Assembly: GCA_033439265.1 (NCBI GenBank)
Contig: JAVTVX010000019.1
Span: 2,797,501-2,861,500 of the forward strand
DNA from: Dillenia suffruticosa
Taxonomy: Eukaryota > Streptophyta > Magnoliopsida > Dilleniales > Dilleniaceae
Length of the DNA stretch: 64,000 nucleotides
Reading direction: 5' to 3'
Each line of letters starts with the position of its first letter. Position 1 is the first letter of the stretch. A program made the translations under genes and the position numbers. Shown one piece after another: positions 1-12,249 of the stretch. The notes beneath the pieces were generated by a model. The model had not been told where the DNA came from. It searched no databases and worked only from the letters and a program-made list of their open reading frames with translations.

Positions 1-2095
1 TAATAAATTATTTATTTAATTATATTTTTGTTTTAATTATTTTATAATTCATTATAATATATTTTATTATTATAAAAATTATTATTTTATTATTTTATTA
101 TTTTTATAAAATAATTTATATTCGTATAAAAATTCTTATTTTTTATATTTATACATTTTTAAATTTTTAATAATGGATAATATATTATTTTGCTATTATT
201 TGATTTTATTGAAAAATGTGCTTTTGAAAGAATGCGAACTTAAATTTAAGGCTGAAAAATATTTTTCTCATTAACATGTTAATCTTAAGAATATATTTTT
301 TCTAATAAAAATTTGTAATTTTTACTATCAGTTGGCTTAACTTTTTATATATACAAGATAATAATTTTGTTAGTATTTATATTATAAAAATTACAGATGA
401 ACACGACTAAATCGAATTAAAGTTATATTTTAAAATAATTGATGCTACCTCCATAGATAATCCTTTCCCATCTCCATGGATAGCCTTTTCCCATCAGGAA
501 TGATGCTTCCCAATGAAAAAGACAAATTGGGAACTTCCTTTGATCCCATAAGAAAGTTCTGGTGGCCTTGACATCAAATTTCTCTCTACTTCGTTCTCTT
601 TCAAAGCTTTAACCATTTTTTTTCTTTATAATTGATATCTGAATTACTTAATTAATTCAGTTTAATCATTATGAGACCCAATTTAAGAACAGATTCTCTC
701 AACATCTATTTTTTCATTTTAAAAACTTGAATTCAAAACTTTAATACTAAAATACTTATTTTATTAACCCAAATTAAGATTATACCATCCAATTAAAAAA
801 ATAAAACAATAAAATATTTCATGTCTAAAATTAATTCATGTTGTTTTGTCCCCACACCAAAATTAACTTTATTATCAAAAAATAAAATGATTATAAATTT
901 GAATTCTCACAGATAAGTGATAGTAAAAATTTTTGATATCATTCAGATCAGTGATATTGATGATAGTAAAGAAAAATCAAAATTTACTTTGAAGACTAAG
1001 TTTATTTACATATTCATCAATCTAGTTTCCTATATTTTATATTCAAAATTTATTAGGAATATCAAATAGTCCAATTTACCCCTCCATACAATTTCTTGGT
1101 AGAGAAACATCACCCCTTAATTAGAAACATTTTTTCAAGTCCGAAAACTGGAAAAAATAATAATAAAAAAAAGACTAAATGGTAGGTTGCTCCACAACAA
1201 TAACGTCAGAATAAAATAATTTTCTTCTAGAAAATTATGCAATGGAAATAGAAAAATTAGGCATCAACATAATTTTATTATTTCCACGTCTAATGGAAAA
1301 GTTAAAAGGTTTCTATTTTGGGTTATATGTGTGTTATTGACCAGCACCACAGGCTAACTTTTTGTAGAATCAGAAGATGGGATCATTAAACGCTTGGCAT
1401 ATAAGGCAAGCTTTTGCAAATTGCCGGTCTAAAAATTAATTTAATAAATTAATCCAAATTTTAAATGGGTCCGGTTTGAAAATGAGAATTAAAATTATAT
1501 TTATTTTTTGAATTAAGTCATCACTATCTATCTAGTAATTATATTAATTTCGATTAAATTTGATTCGAATTGAATTGATCTATTAAAAAATAAAATTTTC
1601 TTAATATCCATTTGTTTATATATAAGACTATGAATCCGATGTTTATTTAATGAATATCAGTTTAGTTAAATAGGATAGAGTAAAAGAAGAAAGAGAAAGG
1701 CCGTGTGAGCCGTAGTGTGAGAACAGGGAAATTGGTGCGTCTCGTACGCGGATAGGGAGCACCCCAGGAATCTACCGACCAGCAGCTGCACAATAAGGCT
1801 TACATACGCCAACCTTACTACTTTGATTAGATTTAGATTAGATTAAATTAAAACTAGATACGTAGAGTATAATTTTAATTTTCATATGAAGAGATTTGAT
1901 TTATTTTTACGAAATTTTATATTCTTCCAAAATATTTTATTTTAATTAAAATTATTATTAATAAAATAGAAAATAGATTAGGTGAAATTAAAGACGAGCT
2001 GTCCGTAACTAATTTGGATAAAAAAGTCTGTGCCCGCCTGTGATTTATTCTACGGCGGCTTATTTTTCACACCGCAAGGGATGTGCACTTTCCTT
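1..2095. repeat. Unit 1 left flank: host segment repeated in units 2 and 3
   Basis: AT-rich intergenic DNA with no credible gene. From about 168 it matches the stretches starting near 20,690 and 46,467 through many shared blocks, for example the run of text beginning 'aataatggataatatatt' and the 'ctctgctacctccatagat...cccatctccatg' type block near 450-480. The first 170 bases match about 45,740-45,920, so the repeated unit continues left of the window. The segment ends near 2,095 where the shared text 'cttatttttcacac...gcactttcct' stops. A weak, old SINE-like remnant may lie at about 613-810. Nothing else of note was seen. Confidence 0.75.
613..810 (-). mobile_element. Possible very old SINE remnant (also near 21,130 and 46,950)
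   Basis: Read on the minus strand, this block ends in an A-rich tail next to sequence resembling the 3' domain of the clear SINEs in this window (an ATTAA..AA..CAGATATC-like string against ATTAGTCGAAAC..CCGGATACCGG). It has a worn box B-like string (GAATTCAAGTTTT). Target-site duplications were not recognised. The block is present in all three units, so any insertion preceded the duplications. This is a weak call from resemblance only. Confidence 0.3.
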
Positions 2096-2656
2096 AACGA
2101 CATTATTAACAATATAGATATAAGCGTGAAAAACCTCTTGCCACCTGGGTTTCGTCGTCCTCCAATTGATGCAGGGTGATTGCTCGTTGGTGAGGTGGAG
2201 CTGATGTGGCCCGTTGTTTTCTTTTTTTTTTTCCTCTCTTTTTTTTTTTCTTTTCATTTCATTTCAGAAATATTAACGTGTTTTTTTCTTTCTCTTTCTT
2301 TCTTTCTCTCTTGTCATTTCAGAAACATTAATGGACTAGATTTTGTGACTGATTTCACTGAAAACATATTTGGGGTGGTTGGGAGGACTTTGTCATGATT
2401 TACCTTTTCGTCCCTATTTATATTTCAGAATGGCTTTATTTTTTTGCTCTTGTGTGACGATTAGGGAATTTGGAGATTTTTGTAAAATTACCTTCTCTTT
2501 GTACTTTTGAAAAAAAAGAGATCAATGGAGGCCATCACTTGAGTACTCATTGCATTCTGCACAATTAGATGTTCTCATTTCTGATTGACGATTTAGATAG
2601 AGGGTAGTGTGCCATGATCTTAATGATTATGGTGTATGCAAGCCATTCCTCTGTGC

Positions 2657-2660
<4 letters not shown>

Positions 2661-2698
<38 letters not shown>
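2661..2698. repeat. CT/GA microsatellite
   Basis: An uninterrupted CT dinucleotide run of about 19 units. Shorter CT tracts follow near 2,730-2,755. Confidence 0.9.
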
Positions 2699-2700
<2 letters not shown>

Positions 2701-3249
2701 ATCTCTCTATAAAAGTTGGACACATGCGCTCGCTCTCTCTCTCTCTTACTCTCTGAGTAGGGCAAATGGAGACGTTTGGGTTCAGGTACTGATTATGAGA
2801 GTGATTCCTCTCTCTTGTGAAGGTTTGTCTTTATCTTTGCTTCTAAACATTTACTTTGTTCGACGGTTATTTTACTTGTTGTTCTTTGTATTTGTTTCTA
2901 ATTCAAAAATGTTGTTTTTTTAGTTTCTATTGAGAAGAGTGGTGTGCCTAATGGTGATGAGGTATGGAGGCAATTTTCTCTGTTCTTAGGGTTTGTATTT
3001 GTAAGGTTTTGTTTGGATTTGTGTTGTTTTACTACTCTTCATGTTTATTGTCGATTTTTTTCAGCTTCTGGAGAGTGGTGTATGAGGATTTACTATGAGA
3101 TTTTGATTTGCTTGCTTGGTTGGGTTCTGGTATTTCTTTGGTTTTGATTTTTATTATTTGTTTTTCGTTTGTTTTGTGATTTTTTTTTTTGCATTTGACT
3201 TCTGCTTCTACTTTTATTGGACTACAACTAACTATGTCTCGATTCTTTT

Positions 3250-3545
3250 GCACTTGATAGGTATTTCTGCATTTGGTAGTTCTGCAATAGCACTTTGGTG
3301 GTTTTGCTGATCGTTCTTTCCGCAATGGCTCAGTTCTGCGATAGCTCCGCTCCGTGGTTCTGTAATTGCACTTTGTTGTTCTGCAATAGCCCAGTTCTGT
3401 AGTTCTACTGGTGGTTCTTTCTGTATTAACACTTTAGTGATTCTGCAATAGTTCTGTAAAAACTCATTTCTGCAATAACTCTGCTTCGTAGTTCTGGGTT
3501 TAGGGTAGTTCTGCAATAGTTTCACTCGGTTGTTCTGCAATCGTG
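3250..3545 (+). repeat. Degenerate short repeat built on TTCTGCAATAG
   Basis: The word TTCTGCAATAG and close variants (TTCTGCGATAG, TTCTGTAATTG, TTCTGCAATCG) recur about ten times in 300 bases at irregular spacing, often followed by C or CAC and a GTTCTG restart. It does not resemble a coding repeat. Its neighbours are the T-rich block to the left and the Gypsy-like fossil to the right. Function unknown. Confidence 0.6.
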
Positions 3546-4009
3546 AGTCTTGGGTCTGCAGAACTCCATAGTTTGTTTGGTTGCTTTGTTAAAAACTTGT
3601 TTGGTTGCTCTTTGTATTATTTTTCTTTATATTGTTTTCTATATAGGCCACTGTTATCGTTTAGTTTTTACATATGTCGTGGATCTTTGTGTGTTATAAT
3701 ATATAAGTGGATTTACAATTGATGCTTCAAAGCTATTGATTTTGCAGAACAACTATAAGGAGTTGCAAAAGTACATTTTTTTTAATAATAGCGTCTAAAG
3801 TCTGTAATTTTTTATTGATGGATTTGGTTCTGCCTGGTGTAGAACGACATGATTCTGTGTCACACAAAACGACATGGTTCTACTAAAAAAAGTAGTTTTG
3901 CTAAAAAAAAAAAAAGATATTTAGTTAGGAATGTTCAAAAAAAATGTAGTTCTGCTACAAAAAAATATAGTTCCATAATGCCACTAAAAAAAATAGTTCT
4001 ACAAATTGT

Positions 4010-5943
4010 TCTCTATGCTCTGTTTTTGCTCTTCCCTCTATCTCTCTCTCTCTACTTCTTTCTGTCTCTGTAATTTTTTCTCCCCCTTCTTCTTCAATCC
4101 TTCTTGTAATCTTCACCCATTCACAGCACTTCCTTTAACACCAATTCATCCATTAACGTGTATAAACTTACATGTTCTCTTACTTTGTTTCTGGTTTCCA
4201 TCCTCTGTTTTTGTGTCTCCTGAGCAAGATCGTAAAGACAACTTATGTTCTCTTCACTCACAGCCGGTTTGTGACAAATTGGTATCAGAGTCTATATTCC
4301 TCGGTGAATCATGAGAAAATGACAGAGGAAACTGAGTATGAAGCCATCAAGATCAAAGAAGACTGTCTCCAATGGGAATAAAGAATGAAAGAATTAGACA
4401 GAAAAATAGAAAGATTTTTGGCAAGAATGGATGACAACTTCATTGCCATCATAAAGATGGTGTACAAAGACAAGTCCAAAGAATATAAAAAAATATATAA
4501 ATCTTCTATTCGATCCACCCCATTGAATTGGGACATGGAGGAAGCAATTTGCCTGCATTGCCCATGAAATCAAGTGTTGATGTTTCTTCTAGCAATATGT
4601 TTGTACCAAAAAGTGAACAAGATGCAACTACAATGTTTCCTCAACTATTCCTTCGAGCATTATAGATATTTCTTCTGGTAAATCTGAGGATGGTTCAATT
4701 TCCTTGGACGGGACCATGCCCATTTGTGATTTTATGAAGAGTTCAGAAGATAAGTATCTTGGAAATATTGGCAATGGAGAGAAGCCGGTAGAAATAGAAA
4801 CAGTTGATGATATTGTAAATATAGATGACAACTTCATAAACACACATTGTGCAACCATTGCTTGTGACATTTATAAGCATTTGCATGCATCTGAGGCAAA
4901 TGTGAGGCCTTTTGTTGATTTCATAGAGACGATTCAGAAAGATACCCATGCTGGCATGCGTGCGATAATAATGGATTGGTTTGTTGAGATAGCTGAAGAG
5001 TACGGGTTTGTGCCTAATTCACTATATTTGATTGTGGACTACAAGAAGAGGAAGAAGAAGAGAAGAAGAGAAATGTTCAATTCTGCTCTCTTCCTCTCTC
5101 TCTAAATCCCATTCTCTCTCTGTTCTTCCTCCTCTCTGTAACTCTTCCCCTCCCCTTCTCTCTCATTTCTCCCTCAATCTACAATCTTTGTAGAGTTCTC
5201 TTGTCATTCTACTGATTGCACAACTTTGGAAACTATGAAGATGGAGTCATCTTCATGCTCTGTTTCGCAATCCTCTATAACTCAACTCACCAACTTTCAG
5301 TTTTAGTTCTTGTCTCTCTAGACTGTGACAAAATTTGTTGCTCCCACACTCTGTTCTCAGACCTGCAATTGCTGTTCTTGTCATGGTAGCTGAGGAGGTT
5401 CACTCACCCGTCACCATAGTCCAGCTCAATTTTTATGTTTCTCCATCCTTGAGGGCAAGGATGTGCTTAAAGGGGAGAATATTGTAACAAGCAGCAGATG
5501 AGTTTTGAAAGTAACAGCTACTGACAGTTAACTTTGTTAATTCAGTTGTAACCATTTTCAGTTGTTGATTCAGTTGCTGAACAACTAATGTTAGTTAGGA
5601 ATGGAGAATTGTATAAAAAGGTGAACGTACAGAATGCAAACCAGAAAAATAAGAATGATTGTTGATTCCCTCTCCCTCTATGCTCTGTTTTTGCCCTTCC
5701 CTCTGTCTCTCTCTCTCTCTACTTCTTTCTCTCTCTGTAATTCTTTCTCCCCCTTCTTCTTCAATCCTTCTTGCAATCTTCACCCTTTCACAGCACTTCC
5801 TTTAACACCAATCCATCCATTAACGTGTATAAACTTACTTGTTCTCTTACTTTGTTTCTGATTTCCATGCTCTGTTTTTGTGTCTCCTGAGCAAGATCGT
5901 AAAGACAACTTATGTTCTCTTCACTCACAGCCGGTTTGTGACA
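4010..5943 (+). mobile_element. Short Gypsy-like LTR element (fossil) carrying a captured cyclin fragment
   Basis: Two direct repeats of about 260 bp (4,010-4,276 and 5,674-5,943) are the long terminal repeats; the right one is fuller, about 5,483-5,943, starting TGTAACAAG and ending GTGACA, while the left one is recognisable only in its 3' part. A tRNA-Met-type primer-binding string (TGGTATCAGAG) follows the left repeat at 4,280. A purine-rich tract (AAAGGGGAGAAT) precedes the right repeat, after text typical of the end of a Gypsy polyprotein. The 1.2-kb interior has only a short gag-like start and an A-type cyclin fragment, and no integrase or reverse transcriptase. It is therefore non-autonomous and broken in several places. 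It is probably old, since the left repeat is largely lost. Confidence 0.7.
4580..5063 (+). pseudogene. Captured A-type cyclin fragment inside the LTR fossil
   Basis: The translated stretch from about 4,638 to 5,040 resembles plant A1-type cyclins: a Ser/Asp-rich N-terminal part (around S-L-D-G-T-M) is followed by the start of the cyclin box, with ACDIYKHLHASEANVRP, then FVDFIETIQKD, then MRAIIMDWFVEIAEEYGFVPNSLYL. In real A cyclins these words bind the CDK and lead into the MRAIL helix. The match stops soon after the equivalent of the first cyclin-box helices, so most of the fold is absent. No introns are visible, which fits capture from a spliced transcript. It lies between the primer-binding site and the polypurine tract, so it travelled with the element. 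It cannot be a working cyclin. Family assignment is by memory of the motif. Confidence 0.7.
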
Positions 5944-7257
5944 AATTGGTGTGTCGCGTACGCGAATAGGGAGCACCCCTAAGAATCTACCGACCAAACT
6001 AATATGGCAGCTGCACAATACGGCTTACAAACACCGACCTTACTACTTTTATATTGGACAATTAAGATATAATTATTTTAAATATCGAGACCCAAAAGAT
6101 TTTTGTTTTTGAGATTAGATTAGACTAAATTAAAAGTAGATAAGTAGAATATAATTTTAATTTTCGTATGAAGAGATTTGATTTATTTTTACCGAATTTT
6201 ATATTCCTCCAAAAGATTTTATTTTAATTAAAATTATAAGTAAAATAGAAAATTGATTAGGAGAAATTAAGTCAAGTTCAGAAGATGAATCGTCCATAAC
6301 TAATTTGGATAAAAAAGTCGGCGCTTGTCCGTGATTTATTCTATGGCGGCTTATTTTTCACGCCACAAGTGATGCACTTTCCTAAATGACGTTATATAAA
6401 TATATGGATAATTTGGGCCGGTGACCAATCATTTTGATTTTTCTTTTCATGATTCTGGAATTATATTTCGATTAATTTAGTTTAAACATTTATGAAAGTT
6501 TTATTTAAGAGGTAATTTTTATAAAATAGTGTTTTTTTTAATTTTAAATTTTAAACCCAAAACTTAATTAATGATCTAATATTTTATTTTACTAAATTGA
6601 TTATCCGTTATTGCATGATCAATCTTAAAGCCACCTGCAAATTGAATTGAATGAATAGAGATTTCACCCCAAAATTCTTTGGTAGACTTCGCACTCTCTC
6701 CGGGCCTACAATTCAGCTTGTAAGGAGGAAGTCGAAGCCAAATAAATGCCGAAGAACAACTATTTGCCACTGTGATCTCGGTTGACTCCACCTGCACAAG
6801 TCGACCCTCAGTTTCGAAGGATGGCCCATCTATAAGGATACCGATGCTTAATTGGTTTAGTGATTAAATATTAATATCTCTTAATAAATTGTTAAATTTA
6901 AATTTTATGTATAATAAAAACAGATATCGAAAAAGTTCTATCATTTTAAAAGTTTAACCTAATTTGAAATCTAATAAGTTATAGACAATTTATTTTAAAA
7001 AAAATTAGCCATATGCGTTCAAGGCGATCTAGCCCAAAGGAGTTCTAAGAAAATATTGAAGATTTTAAAAATATTATTAAAATTCTTTAAAATATATTTG
7101 ATTTCCTAAAAATTAAAACCTTCACTTCTTATACCCAATATATTTTACTTCATCCCCTGATATAAATTTTTTACTTTCTCCGACTATAGCCCCCATAGAA
7201 TTAAATTTTGAATTTGAATTTAAAATCCGGTGTTTCTAAAGTTGCAACCAGGGTGAT
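5944..7257. repeat. Unit 1 host segment, second copy of its left junction
   Basis: Directly after the Gypsy-like LTR the host text resumes with 'aattggtgtgtcgcgtacgcg', which matches 1,732 onward. Thus about 360-440 bases (1,732-2,095) occur twice in unit 1. From about 6,390 the text matches 22,900 onward in unit 2 and 58,744 onward in unit 3. No gene was seen. A worn SINE-like block on the minus strand may occupy about 6,430-6,600 and is shared by all units. Confidence 0.7.
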
Positions 7258-7522
7258 TATTGGATGACGATCTCCAGTTAGCCTTAATTTCCTCTATCAT
7301 TTCTCTATCAAATATTTATATTATCTTTTAGTATCCTTGATTTAAGGATCTCTAGTTGGTCAACTATTTGTATCTCTAATCTAGCCTTAATTTTTTCTGT
7401 CAAATATTTATATTCTCTTTTAGTATTCTTGATTTAAGAATCTCTTTTGTATATAAATATATTTTGTATCATTAATAAGATATATAAAAGAAATTACAGC
7501 AACTCTCTTCTACCTTTTGTCA
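7258..7522 (+). repeat. Left LTR of the copia fossil
   Basis: It aligns end to end with 11,863-12,153 apart from one 24-bp tandem duplication present only in the right copy. It ends TTTTGTCA, directly before the primer-binding site. Confidence 0.93.
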
Positions 7523-7570
7523 TGGTATCAGAGCTGTTGAAATCTTAAAATATTTCTTCATCTTCTCAAC

Positions 7571-10500
7571 ATGACCGAAGAAAACCCTTTGGGTTCTAGT
7601 AGTCAAAAACTTAGCCAATTAGACATTACTCAAACCAATTTTGATGTCTCATCACCCTATGCTCTTCATGCATCTGACAATCCAGACACAACCTTAGTAA
7701 CATGCCTCCTCAAAGAAGAAAATTACCCCACATGGCGTCGTGCCATGGCAAACACACTTCAGGCCAAAAATAAATTTGGCTTTGTAGATGGGACTATCAA
7801 ACGTCCATCACCTGGTTCCACAGCAGAACCTACATGGATTAAATGCAACTCTATGGTAATCTCTTGGATCTTTAATTCTCTTCATCCTACCTTACATGAT
7901 AGTATTGCATACTTTGCTACAGCACAAGCGATGTGGAATGATCTTGAAGAAAGATTTTCTCAAGTCAACGCACCTCGCATTCATCAGTTGAAGATTGAGA
8001 TGGTGAATACCTAGCAACAAGGCATGTATATTTCAGCATATTACACAAAATTAAAGGGAATTTGGGATGAGCTTAGCACATACTTGCAAATTCCAATGTG
8101 TACTTGTGGGTCTGCACAGGCTCTTGCTGCAGAAAGGGAGAAATAAAAAGTGCATCAATTTTTAATGGGCCTGAATGACAAATATAATACGGTACGCTCT
8201 CAAATTTTGAACATTGAACCATTACCTTCATTGTCTCGTGTTTATGGACTTGTAGTACAAGAAGAGCGACAACAATTAGTGACAACATCACGATTACCTT
8301 CTGTTGAGGGAGCAGCATTTCATAGCAGCAATGGGAACAAAACCCATAACAATCGGAAATCTACAAACAATCGTGACTTATCCAAATTATTTTGTGAATA
8401 TTGCAAAAAGACAAGACACACTAAAGAGACTTGTTTTGAGCTCAACGGACATCCTGAATGGTGGGATAAAGGAAAGAAATCATCCAAGCCCAAAGCAGCT
8501 AATAACTCATAGTGTATGGAACCCGTTGAAGGTAACACTATGCCAATTAATGGGCTAACGGCAGAACAATATGCTCAACTCATCTCTATACCTAATCTTG
8601 AAAAGGCTCACAATCCTATAGCCAACTTTGTGGGTAAGGCAGCTCTGTCCAACTTTACAATTGAATGGATCTTGGATTCAAGTGCTTTTGATTATATGAC
8701 ATGTCATGCGAGTGTCATTGATTCCCCCAAAACTCTACCTCATTTTTCACCAATTACTATTCCAGATGGGTCAAGCATTCCAACAAAATCTTATGGAAAT
8801 ATTTTTCTTAATCCATCTCTTACTTTAAAATAATGTCCTTTATATACCCTCATTTAAGTGAAATCTTATATCCATCAGCAAATTAACCACAGCCTTGCAT
8901 TGCGTTGCTCATTTTTTTCCTTCCTTTTGTGCTTTACAGGACTTAGCCACGAGGAAGCTGATTGGAATGGGTGAATTGGGAGATGGGCTCTATTATTTTC
9001 GGGCAATCAAAATTCTCATTGCAGCAACCAGCATCACTCATGATTCTAAGCTCAATTTGTGGCATCAACGCCTTGGGCATTTATCCTTTGATAGACTATC
9101 TTTTATTCCAGATTTAGGTCAATTTTCTGTTAAGTCATTTCATGAGTGTTGTGACTCTTGTCATCGAGTGAAATAGTCTCGAATCCCTTTTCCAGTTAGT
9201 TCAATTAAAACTCATGAATCCTTTGAATTAATTCATTGTGATGTTTGGGGCCCATATCATACTACATCTTTGTCCGGCACCCATTATTTCTTAAGCATTG
9301 TGGATGATTATACTAGAGTTACTTGGGTTTATTTGCTTAGAACCAAATCTGAAGTTTTTCTTAGGTTGCTTTCCTTCTTGACCATGGTGACCAGACAATT
9401 TGGAAAGTTGGTTAAACAAATTCGTAGTGATAATAGCACCGAATTTACAAATCATAATTTTCAACTCTTTTGTCAACAAAATGAGATTTTGACTCAGTTT
9501 TCTTGCGTTTCCATTCCTCAACAAAATAGAGTAGTGGAACATAAGCATCGACACATACTTGACGTGGCTAGGGCCTTACGTTTTCAGGCCAATTTGCCTA
9601 TTAAGTTCTAGGGTGAGTGTATTTTAACAGCAACATATTTAATAAATTACATGTCCTCACCTTTTTTATCTGGTCAAAGCCCTTATGAAATATTATTTCC
9701 TAAAAGGCCCAATTATTCTCATTTTCGCGTTTTTGGGTGCCTTTGCTATGCTTCCGTCCTTCCTCGATCAAAGGATAAATTCCATGAATGTGCCACTGCT
9801 TGCATTTTCCTTGGATACCCTCATGGCCAAAAGGCATATAAGGTGTACAATTTAGCCACTCATAAAGTTTTTACCTCTCGAGATTTGACTTTCTATGACC
9901 ATATTTTTCCTTTTCACCAATCGTGTTCACCTTCTCCAGGACGTGATGCTCCTTTAATCACACCTGTCCTTTATCAGTTCCTGGCCTTGAACCTCCATCT
10001 TTTGAATCATCTACACCAACAATCATATCACCTTCTATCGATAACCTTGAATTGAATTCTTTCACAGATATTGATAGTTCTTCTCCATCTCTCACACCTG
10101 ATTCAAAACCAATACAGCCACAATCACTTCCCCCTCGATCAAGGAAATTCCCATCTCACTTCTGTGACTTCCATGTTGATTTGCCAAGATATTCTAGTTC
10201 TTCTCCCACCTCTTCCAACCATGCTTCCTCAGGTATGTCTTATCCTTTAACCTCTTTTCTCTCCTATTCCAAATTCAATACTTCACATACTCGTTTTCTT
10301 ATGGCCATCACCCAAGATGATGAGCCCAAATCTTATAAACAGGCCATTAAGGATACTCGCTGGCAAGATGCAATGAATCAGGAATTACAAGCACTTGAAC
10401 ACAATTGTATATGGACTTTAGTGCCACTTCCAGCTGGAAAGAAGGTCATTGGATCAAAATGGGTTTACAAGATCAAGTATCATTCTGATGGGACAATCGA

Positions 10501-11857
10501 GTGCTACAAGGCTCGTTTAGTTGCTAAGGGTTATACACAGATTGAAGGACTTGATTACACTGAAACCTTTGCCCCTGTAGCCAAACTTCCGACGGTTCAT
10601 ACACTATTAGCGATGGCAGCCGCAAAATCATGGGACTTGCACCAACTCGATGTTCACAACACCTTTTTGCATGATGATCTTTCTGAGGTAGTCTACATGA
10701 CACCGCCTCCTGGTTATTTATCACCAGGTGATAATCGAGTATGTCGGCTTCGGAAATCTCTTTATGGTTTAAAACAGGCATCGCGTCAATGGTATACTAA
10801 ATTCTCTGCTTCACTTCTTCGTTTTGGTTTCACTCAATCTAAGGCAGACACATCCCTTTTCTTATACCATAAGGGCACCTCCTTCACGGCTCTACTTGTG
10901 TATGTGGATGACGTTATTATCGCTAGCAATGATAATCATCATACTACTGCTCTCAAAGCATACCTGGATGCTTGTTTCCACATCAAAGACCTTGGTGTTC
11001 TCAAGTACTTTCTTGGTTTGGAAGTAGCTCGCTCTCCTGATGGCATCGTTTTGTCCCAACAGAAATATACATTGGATATTCTACAAGAATCTGGCATGAT
11101 TGGCTCCAAACTAGTTACGTTTCCTATGGAGCAACATCACACCTTGGGAACTGATAATAGTGATCTCCTTGATGATCCTAGTCCTTATCGTCGCTTGGTT
11201 GGTAGACTCATATACTTAACTATCACTAGACCAGAACTCTGCTATTCAGTCTATATTCTGTCTCAATTCATGCATCAGCCCCGCCATCGACATTGGCTAG
11301 CTGCTCTTCGCATCTTACGCGACCTCAAGTGTGCTCTGGGACAAGGTATTTTTCTTTCCTCCAAGTCTGATTTATGACTTAATGCATATTGTGACTCTGA
11401 TTGGGCTGGTTGTCCTCTTACACGGCGTTCTATTACTGGCTATCTTATTTTTCTTGGTCACTCTCCCATTACCTGGAGAACCAAGAAACAAACCACTGTT
11501 TCTCGTTCTTCCGCTAAAGCTGAATATCGCTTTATGGCTACCACTGCATGTGAACTTATCTGGCTTCGTACCTTACTTCATGATTTACAAATCCCTTAAT
11601 CTTTGCCCGCTCACCTTCATTGTGACAATCGTGGTGCCATTCATATTGATGCTAATTTTGTTTATCATAAACGCACCAAACATATTGAAATTGACTGTCA
11701 TTTTATTCGGGATTGCATTACATCTGGTTCCGTCATTACGTCCCATGTTCCATCTCACCTTCAGCTTGCTGATCTCTTTACTAAAGTTCTCGGTCATCAG
11801 CAATTTCATTTTCTTGTTGGCAAGTTGGGCATTCGAAATCTTCATGCTCCCATTTGA
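7571..11857 (+). pseudogene. Copia gag-pol region (fossil)
   Basis: Parts in order: gag of the plant UBN2/gag_3 type (about 7,571-8,510) with a zinc-knuckle-like Cys/His cluster near 8,390-8,465; an aspartic protease region with an LDSSA-type site near 8,670; the pre-integrase HxxLGH region near 9,055-9,175; the integrase core about 9,240-9,620; the RVT_2-type reverse transcriptase about 10,340-11,110, with the KARLVAKGYTQ region, the LYGLKQA region and the YVDD active site near 10,900; and RNase H about 11,370-11,857. It is broken in several places and treated as a fossil. The longest open stretch covers the reverse transcriptase. Confidence 0.9.
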
Positions 11858-11862
11858 GGGGG

Positions 11863-12153
11863 TGTATTGGATGATGATCTCTAGTTAGCCTTAATTTCCT
11901 CTATCATTTCTCTATCAAATATTTATATTATCTTTTAGTATTCTTGATTTAAGGATCTCTAGTTGGTCAACTATTTGGATCTCTAGTTAGTCAACTATTT
12001 GTATCTCTAATCTAGCCTTAATTTCTTCTGTCAAATATTTACATTCTCTTTTAGTATCCTTGATTTAAAGATCTCTTTTGTATATAAATATACTTTGTAT
12101 CATTAATAAGATATAGAAAAGAAATTACAACAACTCTTTTCTACCTTTTGTCA
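11863..12153 (+). repeat. Right LTR of the copia fossil
   Basis: 291 bp starting TGTATTGG and ending TTTTGTCA, followed by the GTGAT target duplication and then the host text that also continues at 23,776 in unit 2. It carries a 24-bp direct duplication ('ggatctctagttrgtcaact' plus four bases, twice in a row) that the left LTR lacks. Confidence 0.93.
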
Positions 12154-12249
12154 GTGATTAATAGGGAAAGAGCTTTTTGCAAGTTGGCCAAAATTAAAGA
12201 GGTTCTGGCATTTCTGGGTTTTACTGAAATTGTTGATAGAGAGAGAGAT

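Larger units (their letters stand above)
2096..4009. other. Unit-1-specific insertion with CT, T-rich and TTCTGCAATAG repeats; possibly Helitron-derived
   Basis: This block separates the unit-1 left flank from the Gypsy-like fossil. Its first 120 bases ('ttaaca..tata' and 'tttcgtcgtcctcca') weakly resemble the start of the unit-3 insertion at 49,531-49,640, at exactly the same host site, so both may carry the 5' part of one Helitron family. It contains a CT microsatellite (2,661-2,698), long T-rich intron-like text with several cag/gt splice-like strings (about 2,900-3,800) and a short degenerate repeat (3,250-3,545). No convincing protein was seen; the short open frames follow low-complexity DNA. 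Confidence 0.4.
7258..12153 (+). mobile_element. Ty1/copia LTR retrotransposon (fossil), full length
   Basis: A complete element by structure: left LTR 7,258-7,522, tRNA-Met-type primer-binding site (TGGTATCAGAGC) at 7,523, gag-pol interior, polypurine tract (TTTGAGGGGG) at about 11,853-11,862, right LTR 11,863-12,153, and a 5-bp target duplication GTGAT at 7,253-7,257 and 12,154-12,158. The order gag, protease, integrase, reverse transcriptase, RNase H is that of Ty1/copia. The interior reading frame is broken in roughly eight places, so it cannot move by itself. By eye the LTRs differ at about 12 of 265 aligned positions, suggesting an age of a few million years at usual plant rates. Units 2 and 3 lack it, so it arrived after the unit duplications. 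Confidence 0.93.

Noticed and set aside
2180-3325. Several open frames of 60-100 codons on both strands
   Set aside because: They follow CT, T-rich or A-rich low-complexity DNA and show no family motif or codon structure.
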